Assembly (NCBI GenBank): GCA_034509755.1 | Contig: CM067539.1 | Span: 30,320,001-30,384,000 of the forward strand | From: Anisodus tanguticus | Taxonomy: Eukaryota; Streptophyta; Magnoliopsida; Solanales; Solanaceae | DNA length: 64,000 nt | Direction: 5' to 3' | Part shown: one piece after another, positions 37,150-46,190 of the stretch | How positions within the stretch are numbered: the stretch's first letter is position 1 | Layout of the letters: the number at the start of each line of letters is the position of its first letter | Notes under the pieces: model-generated | What the model saw: only the letters and a program-made list of their open reading frames with translations | Databases searched by the model: none | What the model was told of the DNA's origin: nothing | Program-made: the position numbers and the translations under genes

Positions 37150-37814
37150 GGTTAACACTAAAAAATGTTTAGCCGAATTAAGTGACAACCGAAGGTGGAA
37201 AAGGATTCTAAATCGGTAGCTGAGCGGAATCATAGCCGAATTCGTTAGTCCCTACCCTCGGCTAGAAAAACATCATCGGCTATTACAGTAGTCTGGGCGA
37301 GTCATAATTCCGAGGAACGGTTGAGACCCACACATACTTGGAGCTTCGAAGACCAAGTCAAATGACCTTTTAGAAAAGGTAGAAACCAACAACAGCCTAA
37401 AGGAAGTGCCGTCAATCGTGTTAGAGGTCCAGGCGAAAAAATCGGCACCGCATCCTCATAGTTGGCTAGTGGATTTCGTGGGTAGTTCAGTGGCTAACAT
37501 AGGGGGTCACGTTTATTTTTCTTGTACTATAAATGTAAAATCACTTGTACAGAATAAAACACACATAATCAATCAAAAAGTTGATTCTTACTTATCTTCA
37601 TTCTATATTTATCGCCTTTATTTGCGCTCTAGCTGTATTTATGTTTCTTACCACTTAGTTTACTCACTCACCATCCTTACGCTTTCTGAAGTAGTTGGGG
37701 AACCCATTGCTGGAAGTAACAGTTCAATTTCTGGCCCAAATCGCTTAGTTAAAGAATCAATTTGTCATCCGATTTCGTCAGTCGATAAAACGGCAAACAC
37801 TTCGGAGGGAAAAA
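37150..37814 (+). repeat. 3' LTR of gag-protease element
   Basis: It aligns end to end with 32,683-33,345. Both termini are mutated (GGTTAACACT start, GGGAAAAA end, in place of TG and CA). The TATA box is at 37,528-37,535. By-eye divergence between the two LTRs is clearly larger than for the Copia element at 25,051, implying an older insertion. Confidence 0.85.
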
Positions 37815-38323
37815 CCTCAAATGTACTGTTTCATAAATAGTTCATTCCTTTCTTAGCGTTATTTTGGTTCTTTTTGTTTACCCATCTGTGCCAATTTTTC
37901 ATATGATTATCTCACATTATTTTCTACGATTGGAGTTGCTTTTATCAATGTTCCGTATTTTGAATTATTTGATATCTTCACTTATTCTTCAACCATTACT
38001 GGAAACTTTATAATTCTCTCGGATTAGTTGAACTGTTAGCCCTTCATTTTTCTTGATAAAACACAACAACATTTCATTCTAAGCCTAGCATAACAATCAC
38101 TCTTTGGTTATCTGAATCATTTCCTTCCTCAATCTCACTGTATAAACACAGATTTGGGCAGACAAAAAAACACTTTGCAAGATAAACTCAAAAGCATTAA
38201 ACAAATTATGTTACTCTGCTGAAGTTCAAGGTAATATACATCTTGACAAGTCATAGTTTCAGGCCCTTCAAAATCCCTAACAACCTGAGCATTAAATAAG
38301 TTACGTTACTCTACTGAAGTTTC
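37815..38323. other. T-rich backbone sequence, no gene seen
   Basis: Continues the low-copy backbone between the Gypsy and the second Copia insertion and ends with GTTTC, the target duplication of the latter. No coding frame was seen. Confidence 0.4.
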
Positions 38324-39838
38324 TGTTGGAAATTAGCCTTTGGCGGGGAGATGCGTCCACCCATCTTTGATGAATTAAACACTTGTGTTCCGCATGTTGG
38401 AGACCTTGTCTCTTCGCACATGCATGATCTACGAAGTGAGTAGATGACCGTAGGGCCAAGAATCGTCTAATTTCGTTGAGAAATGAAAGAGATATTGGTC
38501 CACGAAGTAAGGTGTTTGAGACATGAAAATGTGGTGTGGGACAAATCTACCACATCGGTGGGAATAGGAAGAATTGCTCTCTATATAAGTCTCTAATTGG
38601 TAAAGGGTTTGGGACTCCAAGGGGTATCCCATGTGTTTAAAGGAGGGAAGACCTAGATGTGCTTGGGTTCAAGGCTAAGCCCACACGCGCGCCGCCGCCG
38701 CCCGCCCGTCCCGTCCGGTTCCGGTTCCGAGTTCCGGGTTTCGGGTTCACGGGTTCACGGGTTCACGGGTTCACGGGTTCACGGGTCATGGGCTGTGGGC
38801 TGTGGGCCTGTCTGATATTATCTTTTTGGACCAGAGAACTCGCCGGATGTACGAGTTTGATCCCGAAGTTTCATATGTACGGTTTGGACCGAATTCTTTT
38901 ATATGTACGAGTTTGGTCCTGAAGTTTCAATATTTACGGTTTGGTCCCCATAATTTCGGAGACTTTTTCTCGTAAATATTGGATGCGTTTTGGAGCATTA
39001 ACCAGCCATTATTTGGCTGATTAATTCCTCCATTAACACCCGTTACTTGGGCGGTGAGCGACCTCTTTCAATGGCCTTAATAGCCATTACTTGGGCATTT
39101 TAATGGCCTCCTTTAAGGGCCATTACAGCCTTGTTTGTGGCTGTTGGACAGCCCCTCCTCTTGCTATATATTGAGTTTCACTTGGCTGAAAAAAAAAAGC
39201 GAGAAAGAACCAGGCGAGAATATAGACGAAAAACAGGCCACAAAACGGACGAAAAAGACACCGAAAAATCAAGAAACCGGTGGCTGAAAAATCAACAAAA
39301 CGAGTGGTGAAAATCGGTCAAAAACGGTGACCAAACCCTCACGTATACACAAGATATACACTACGAGAGACACACTATATACACGAGAGACAAAAGAGAA
39401 GAGTAAAGAGAAATTCTTCCTTCCTATTCCATATCTTCAAAGACAAGTCGAGTCATATTTGTTTTCTTCGACGAGGCTCAACCTATTGGCTTTGTAGTGT
39501 TGAGATTAAAGTGTTGTTTTATCTTGGGAGACTATTGCCCGCTAACGTAAAAGCATATATACGGGGCAATCTTGTCTTAAGGATAGAGGGTTATCCTCGA
39601 CTCAACACACAACGTTGTAACCTTCCAGATTTAGTTGTTTCTTGATTTCAGGATATCAAGATTCAAGACACAACATACTTGCGGCAGTTCTCAAAGTTGG
39701 CTTTGCAAGGTGATCAAGATTCAAGACACAACGCACTTGCGGCAGTTTTGAAGTTTGACCATTTATTTATCCTTTCGAACATTTGTAATAGTTATTTACA
39801 TCCCGTACTGCTTTATAAAGTACGATAGAGTACCAATA
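38324..39838 (+). repeat. 5' LTR of decayed Copia element
   Basis: It starts TGTTGGAAATTAGCC and ends ...TACCAATA. It has a GC tract at about 38,688-38,725, then five tandem GGGTTCAC units at about 38,743-38,785, and a TATATATT box near 39,164-39,172. Confidence 0.9.
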
Positions 39839-41220
39839 ATTTAAGACAAGATTGTATTGTAATACTATTAGTGTTCGAAAGATGTTGGTCAAAAATTGTG
39901 TGACCAAATCTGGATATGGCAATGGTTCTCTGGTAGAAGGGAGTGATGATGATGAACGTATTCATGGTGTCACCGCTACCAAGACTGGTGGGAACAAGCG
40001 CTCTCGAGAGCTCGAGGATGTCAAGCTGGGACAAGAGGAGAAGATCGAAGATGTACTTCTATCTTGCGGCGAAGGCACGTATCTATCCCGGACAAAAGAT
40101 CCGAATAATGGTAAGAAGGAACTGACACTCGGTTTGATGAAGTGGTCAAGTGATCCGAATCCGAAATTGAGATAAGTAGTTTTTCTTACTTGTTAAGAAT
40201 AAAGATTAAATGATGTCGATTAAAAATGGATTAAAGTAAGGAGGAATATGAAAATAATTTATATTCCTTACGCTTTAAAATCGAAGTTTAATCTTATCTT
40301 CTTTCCGTTTAAAGATTGGATTGTAAATGACTTAAAAAGATCCGTTCTTTTAAGTGTAATTGTTAAAGTGTGTAAAGTACGTTCGCACATACGATGGAGA
40401 AAGATCCACTAACGTGCGAAAACTGTACCAATTTTAAGTAAGCGCCAAGAATTATCTGGGCACCAATCTTAACGAAGGAGTCTAAAAGCTAAAGACGTTA
40501 AACCCGTCATACTTGCGAGAAGATCCTTCATAGGATGATATTGGACACTCGGTCATAAAAAGCCTCCGGGCGGCGGAGTGGGCCAAAATTCCTTTGATAT
40601 GATGATATTGGACACTCGGTCATACAAAGCCTCCGGCGGCCGGAGTGGGGCCGGAATTCATTTCATAGGAAAATTAATGGACACCTAGTGTGGTGGGCCG
40701 AGTTTCCAGTCTTAATGATCGAAGGCCTAAAGAAAGGCGATAAAGAAATTGGACACTCGATCTGCTAAAGCAACCGGAGTGGGCCGGAGTATCTAGATCA
40801 TATATGATCCGGTTACGCCCTAACCACGGGCAAGAGGTTGTTCATGTGAAGCAACGCCACCTCTAAAATCAAAGGGGTGGAGAGGTTGTCCTCAATAGGA
40901 CTTCAAGGAATGGATCACTCTAAAAAGAGGTGATACATGTTCCTAAACTTGGTTTAAGGGACGCTGTTGGTCAAGCTGGTTTGAGACTAGTCCAACAGGT
41001 CTATAATAACTAAGAATGGTACAGTATGTCTGTAGCCAGATGAATGATATATTTGTAATCCGTGCATCTATGCCATCATAGATTAAGACACGTTAAATAG
41101 CAATTCATTCAAAAGCTAACGATGTTGAGATTGTTGCCTTCTGTCGACATAAACCCTCAAAATGAATGTGAGGTAGACGAAGAGGCAAAATCACCTTTCC
41201 AAATTCCGTCAAGGGAATAG
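39839..41220 (+). other. Internal region of decayed Copia element, unrecognised
   Basis: Expected to hold leader and Gag, but no Gag motif or knuckle was found. A 97-codon frame (MLVKNCVTKSGYGNGS..., 39,882-40,175) is unrecognised. Three degenerate copies of a unit 'ggacactcg[ga]tc...ggagtgggcc' lie at about 40,548-40,590, 40,610-40,655 and 40,750-40,795. The region is rich in CG dinucleotides, unusual for an old methylated element. Confidence 0.5.
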
Positions 41221-41224
41221 CGAA

Positions 41225-41752
41225 AGAAGCACCGCTCCTCTAGAACTTAGTCACACCTACTTGGGTGATTTGAAGTTTATACAAAATAGAGGGGGGAGAC
41301 AAGTACGTTGTGATCTTCATTGATGATCGTACAACGTATGAAATCCTTTGTTTATTGAAAAGCAAAGATGAAGTTGTTGAAGCGGATAAGCGCTACAAAG
41401 CAGAAGTTGAAAATCAACTAAGCCTACGGATTGAGAAATTCGTAGTGATAAAAGCGGAGAATGTGAAGCATCGTTCATTAAACGACTGTTCATTACTCAC
41501 CTCAGTCCAACGGTGTTAGCCAAGCGCTAAGTTATACGCCCAAATTATGTGGGGTGGCTTGGTAAAAGTTGGAATACCGAAACAAGTCAAATTGTACCTA
41601 AGACTGTAGATTGCATATCCACTGGATCTGCAAATAACAGTAGTGCTTATCGCCTCTTGGCGTTAAAGAATGTTGAATTCTTAGAAGATAACTTTCCTTT
41701 AAAAGGAAAAAGGAGTAATTGCTCAAGGTTAACAAGAACCGCGAGGGCCTGA
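41225..41752 (+). pseudogene. Copia integrase remnants
   Basis: Blocks recognisable across frames are PLELSHTYLGDLKFIQNRGG, then FIDDRTTYEILCLLKSKDEV...RYKAEVENQL (integrase core start). Later come KTVDCISTGSANNSSAYRLL and VEFLEDNFPLKGKR (integrase C-terminal to linker). The second catalytic D region reads VVIKAENVKHR, where an R-S-D-[RQ]-G-G-E-Y block is expected, and the catalytic E segment is missing. No function remains. Confidence 0.78.
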
Positions 41753-41999
41753 CTGTCCGGAACTAGACGTTCCGTATCTACGAGACTCGAAAGTTGCTTT
41801 GCTATCCGGAACTTAATATTCCGGATCTGCGAGAACTCGGGGATTCTAGATGTTGAACTGAGACGGAGCAAAGAAGGGGACAAAGACTTGTTCCAGTCCT
41901 TCTAGCTTGTATGGTTAAGAATGAACCATGGACAATTACAAATAATTGTCATCTCCAAAAGCGCTGCTTTGGAAAGAAGCTAAAGAAAGAAACAGATTC

Positions 42000-43110
42000 T
42001 ATCATATAGAACCATACTTGCGTAATGGTTGATCTTCCTCCGGGAAAAGAACCTTTGGGTTGTAAAATGTGCTCCCCGTGAGTAGCTTCACATCCGGGGC
42101 CATTGTAGTCTTACATGGCATGGATGTTGAAACAACCTTCCCAACCGGAGAGTTGGAAGAAGAGGATCGAAAGTGGTTTGTCTTTGAACTGTTGGGCTTC
42201 TTCCGAACTTTCATTTTGGTCCACGAAATGTTAACATTTTGGTCTGAAAGTCTCGGATAAAACGAAACAATGAATCGATCACGAAACATTGACTCGAAGT
42301 TAGAAAGCCAACGAGTTGGAGAATCAACGATCGAAAGTAAAAGTCATATTGAAACAAAGTCTCGATATGAAAGATATGAGTATCACGAGATGACATCTTA
42401 GGAATTGGATTTCTAAGACATCTAACGGATCGGTCGATAGTAGACGGTCTCGTTGAAGCCACCAATGGATATGAATCATAGAAATGATTGGAATCATGGT
42501 GCTCCCATAGACAAAGAGCGATATGCACGGGTCATGTGTAGTTCAATGTATTGTACACACTACAACCGACACAGGTATCGTCCTACAAACGAGATCGGTT
42601 GAACTAAGGTTCACCGATGATCTTAATACATGATCAATAGAAGGCGTTAAGTCGGTTATGACGATATCCGAATTATTTGCTTATCTACGATTATAGTATT
42701 ACGGATGTCCAAATGGTTCTGGGAGAACACGGTGATGCAAACGGGACATCGGATCGAAGAACACCAAAGCCACAAGCAAATGTGTATGGTGGGTCTTGGA
42801 AAATCCTCTAAGAAAACTTGCATCGGCCGATTCATGATGGAATCGGAGTTTATCGCTTTATACAAAGCATGAAAGAAGTTGAGTAACTTCACGGCTCCTT
42901 AGAGGACGTCCCTTATTGGGAGATACCGTGTCTTCGACGCAGTTATACACGTGGCTAGCCGGTCGGCTTCGGGAAGGACACGGATGACGGCGTCTAGACA
43001 TATCTTTTAGGATCTGTCGGAGACATAAGACCGTATGGCGATTGATCATCACGGGTGTCACATCCTTGTTTACTAACTAAGGGACTACCCGGAGATCAAG
43101 TGTTCTGCTT
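42000..43110 (+). pseudogene. Copia reverse transcriptase / RNase H remnants
   Basis: Short blocks are scattered over all three frames: LPPGKEPLGCK and MDVETTFPTGELEEE (RT N-terminus and fingers). ESEFIALYKA, FLEDVPYW and S[RQ]SASGR, then LRDYPEIK near the end, belong to RNase H and the C-terminus. The YVDD box is not visible. In the conserved D-S-Q-S block the Gln codon CAG appears as CGG, an example of the CAG-to-CG change seen through the element. Confidence 0.7.
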
Positions 43111-43783
43111 TTGTCTAGGGGGATTGGCTTAAAACCCAAACAATACGAACCTTTGCGGTGGAAACCCAACCATACTGATTGGAGATCCCAAGAATTTGGT
43201 TCAATGGGAAAACTAAGCGGCAAAAGGTTCAGTTGAGCGCTTCGGTGGAAGCAAGAAGCACTTCGGATGATGATTTCTGTACGGAAACATGAATCCAAAG
43301 CTGTTCCCGCTATAGACATTAAAGTGCTGCCTGCATGGTGGGTAAAGGTTAAGCTTCCAAAACTTTTTAAAAGATCCTCAAACGGTTGAGGTTAAAGTTG
43401 TGGAACTTTTAATGAATCCTAACACTTGTGAAGTGGGGTATAACAGGATACCTTGTAGGAAATCACCTATTTAAGTGCGAGGATGGCCCACTCAAATGAA
43501 CGCACTTAAGAATCCAAGTGTGTCCATGGCCACAACGGACAGAAACGTAAGAAGGAAAATGAATAAGAAGAGTTATTGTGTTGATATCGTTGTCTTGGCT
43601 TACACTAAACAACGACGGTTCAAGACATCACGTTCACCGCGCGATAAGTAAGTCCGATGGTATTCAACTAGGGAAGGTTCAAAGCGTAAGCTACCTCTCC
43701 TGATGCAATATCTTTTCGCTGAAAGATTGCTGAAATGTAGGCACCTTGTGCGTGCGCCACAATCTCTCTTTCATAGAGGGGAT

Positions 43784-45308
43784 TGTTGGAAATTAGCCTT
43801 TGGCGGGGAGATGCGTCCACCCATCTTTGATGAATTAAACACTTGTGTTACGCATGTTGGAGACCTTGTCTCTTCGCACATGCATGATCTACGAAGTGAG
43901 TAGATGACCGTAGGGCCAAGAATCGTCTAATTTCGTTGAGAAATGAAAGAGATATTGGTCCACGAAGTAAGGTGTTTGAGACATGGAAATGTGGTGTGGG
44001 ACAAATCTACCACATCGGTGGGAATAGGAAGAATTGCTCTCTATATAAGTCTCTAATTGGTAAAGGGTTTGGGACCCCAAGGGGTATCCCATGTGTTTAA
44101 AGGAGGGAAGACCTAGATGTGCTTGGGTTCAAGGCTAAGCCCACACGCGCGCCGCCGCCGCCCGCCCGTCCCGTCCGGTTCCGGTTCCGAGTTCCGGGTT
44201 TCGGGTTCTCGGGTTCACGGGTTCACGGGTTCACGGGTTCACGGGTTCACGGGTTCACGGGTTCACGGGCTGTGGGCCTGTATGATATTATATTTTTGGA
44301 CTAGAGAACTCTGCCAGATGTACAGTTTGATCCCTGAAGTTTCATATGTACAGTTTGGACCAGAATTCTTTCATATGTACGATTTGGTCCTCGAAATTTC
44401 AATATTTACAGTTTGGTCCCCATAATTTCTGGAGACTTTTTCTGTAAATATTGGACTGCGTTTTGGAGCATTAACCAGCCATTATTTGGCTGATTAATTC
44501 CTCCATTAATAGCCCATTACTTGGGCGGTGAGCGACCTCTTTCAATGGCCTTAATAGCCATTACTTAGTTTGTTTTAATGGCCTCCTTTAAGGGCCATTA
44601 CGGCCTTGTTTGTGGCTGTTGGACAGCCCCTCCTCTTGCTATATATTGAGTTTCACTTGGCTGAAAAAAAAAGCGAAAGAACCGAGGCGAGAATATAGAC
44701 GAAAAACGAGGCCACAAAACGGACGAAAAAGACACTGAAAAATCAAGCAAATCGGTGGCTGAAAAATCAAAAAACGAGTGGCTGAAAATCGGTCAAAAAC
44801 GGTGACCAAACCCTCACGTATACACAAGATATACACTACGAGAGACACACTATATACACGAGAGACAAAAGAGAAGAGTAAAGAGAAATTCTTCCTTCCT
44901 ATTCCATATCTTCACAAGTCGAGTCATATTTGTTTTCTTCGACGGGCTCAACCTATTGGCTTTGTAGTGTTGAGATTAAAGTGTTGTTTTATCTTGGGAG
45001 ACTATTGCCCGCTAACGTAAAAGCATATATACGGGGCAATCTTGTCTTAAGGATAGAGGGCTATCCTCGACTCAACACACAACGTTGTAACCTTCCAGAT
45101 TTAGTTGTTTCTTGATTTCAGGATATCAAGATTCAAGACACAACATACTTGCGGCAGTTCTCAAAGTTGGCTTTGCAAGGTGATCAAGATTCAAGACACA
45201 ACGCACTTGCGGCAGTTTTGAAGTTTGACCATTTATTTATCCTTTCGAACATTTGTAATAGTTATTTACATCCCGTACTGCTTTATAAAGTACGATAGAT
45301 TACCAACA
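43784..45308 (+). repeat. 3' LTR of decayed Copia element
   Basis: TGTTGGAAATTAGCC...TACCAACA. It has seven GGGTTCAC units (after one GGGTTCTC) at about 44,203-44,268, against five in the partner. The TATATATT box is at 44,640-44,647. It retains CTG/CAG at several places where the 5' LTR has CG, CGG or CGAG, and the reverse at others. Confidence 0.9.
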
Positions 45309-45836
45309 GTTTCAAAATATCATGAAGATTATGTGTTTTAATAACTGAAATTTCATCTTTAAGTTTCTTTGATTGACATAAGCTTAAACTGGTCACTGCT
45401 TGCTAGTTGTAAATTTGAGATACTAATGAGCCACTTTCTAAGAGTTTTGATTATGTCCATAGATATCATGTGTATTGTTTTGGTGAACTCAGGCTTAATG
45501 GGCATCTTTTCTAGCTGGTTAGAAAGCCAATTAAAGATTGTGTTATGTTGTGCATCTGAGTTACCAAAATAATTTCTTACATTTTTCTTGATATAGTAGG
45601 GACAAGATTCCTTAACAAGGGAAATGATGTTGGCCCAGGAGAAGTTTGAAGGCATTTAATTTTTTTTCTTGTCTATACACAATTACAATGTATTATGGAT
45701 TATTGATACTTTGTTGCATAGATTATTTGGTAATAAAAGTTTCTATCTCATTCTTCTTAGGTATATTTATTATAATTTTAATGTTGTTGGGCTATTAGTA
45801 GGAATGCACCTGTCTATTATTTTTTTTGTTTTAAAA
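45309..45836. other. Backbone continuing after Copia insertion
   Basis: Starts with the second GTTTC and joins 38,323 when the element is removed. It contains one minus-strand open frame (listed separately) and then AT-rich DNA up to the CACTA terminal region. Confidence 0.45.
45359..45655 (-). CDS. Unrecognised 98-codon open frame, possible exon or captured fragment
   Basis: MPSNFSWANIISLVKESCPYY... on the minus strand ends ...QFKLMSIKET. Composition is balanced, with several Trp, Cys and Tyr residues, unlike the low-complexity shadows nearby. It lies outside any LTR in view. I do not recognise it, and I see no signal peptide, membrane segment or known motif. After its stop another frame stays open for about 20 codons up to a possible ...CAG boundary near 38,316 across the Copia insertion. 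It could be an exon of a host gene disrupted by these insertions, a fragment carried by the adjacent CACTA element, or chance. Confidence 0.3.
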   Translation of the reverse strand: MPSNFSWANIISLVKESCPYYIKKNVRNYFGNSDAQHNTIFNWLSNQLEKMPIKPEFTKTIHMISMDIIKTLRKWLISISNLQLASSDQFKLMSIKET

Positions 45837-46190
45837 AGAGGCTTTAGTGGCGACCCAGGTTGCCACGAAAATAGGCTTTCAAAAATAAAACACTTTTTGT
45901 GACAACTAAACTATCGCCACCGAAGGGTATTTGCGGCGACTAAGTCACAGCTAAAGATAGATTTTCTGTGGCTACCTTCCTTGTGACACTTCTCGTGGGT
46001 AGTTTTCGTGGCGATTTTAATTAGCTTTTGTGGCGTCATCTGTCGCCACAGAAACCGAACCTTTGGTGGCGACATTGCTTGTCGCCGCGGATAGGTACCG
46101 ACCACTTAGTATAGCCAGTGATCCATTGGTCGCCACTAAAAGTCATATGTGGCAATTTTTATTGCCACAAAAGGCATATTTCTTGTAGTG
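45837..46190 (-). mobile_element. CACTA (En/Spm) transposon terminal region
   Basis: At 46,190, read on the minus strand, the sequence begins CACTACAAGAAATATGCC, a canonical CACTA terminus. The adjacent 350 bp hold about a dozen GTGGCGAC/GTCGCCAC units in both orientations (for example near 45,847, 46,007, 46,043, 46,066 and 46,130), the subterminal repeats bound by the transposase. No opposite terminus was found, so the element is truncated or its other end lies beyond nested insertions. It abuts the Tat/Ogre-like LTR fragment that starts at 46,191. Confidence 0.8.

Larger units (their letters stand above)
32683..37814 (+). mobile_element. Non-autonomous Gypsy element with gag and protease only
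   Basis: 5.1 kb with LTRs at 32,683-33,345 and 37,150-37,814. Flanks are GCCTC (32,678-32,682) and ACCTC or CCTC (37,814/37,815-37,818), a 4-of-5 or 4-bp duplication. The inside runs primer site, Gag, zinc-finger-like segment, protease, then directly the second LTR. No RT, RNase H or integrase sequence is present. The architecture resembles TR-GAG elements, which depend on a partner for replication. The Gag and protease frames themselves are now broken. Confidence 0.88.
38324..45308 (+). mobile_element. Decayed Ty1/Copia element with exact 5-bp TSD GTTTC
   Basis: LTRs lie at 38,324-39,838 and 43,784-45,308. GTTTC is present at 38,319-38,323 and 45,309-45,313. The internal 3.9 kb carries only remnants of integrase, RT and RNase H with many stops, and no recognisable Gag or primer site. 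The LTR pair is nearly identical over long stretches, including the last 350 bp or so. That implies a young insertion of an already defective copy, mobilised in trans. Many differences between the LTRs fall at CAG/CTG sites (see findings). Confidence 0.92.

Noticed and set aside
38743..38785. Regular GGGTTCAC repeats considered as a CRISPR-like array
   Set aside because: The units are contiguous 8-mers without spacers, inside a plant LTR.
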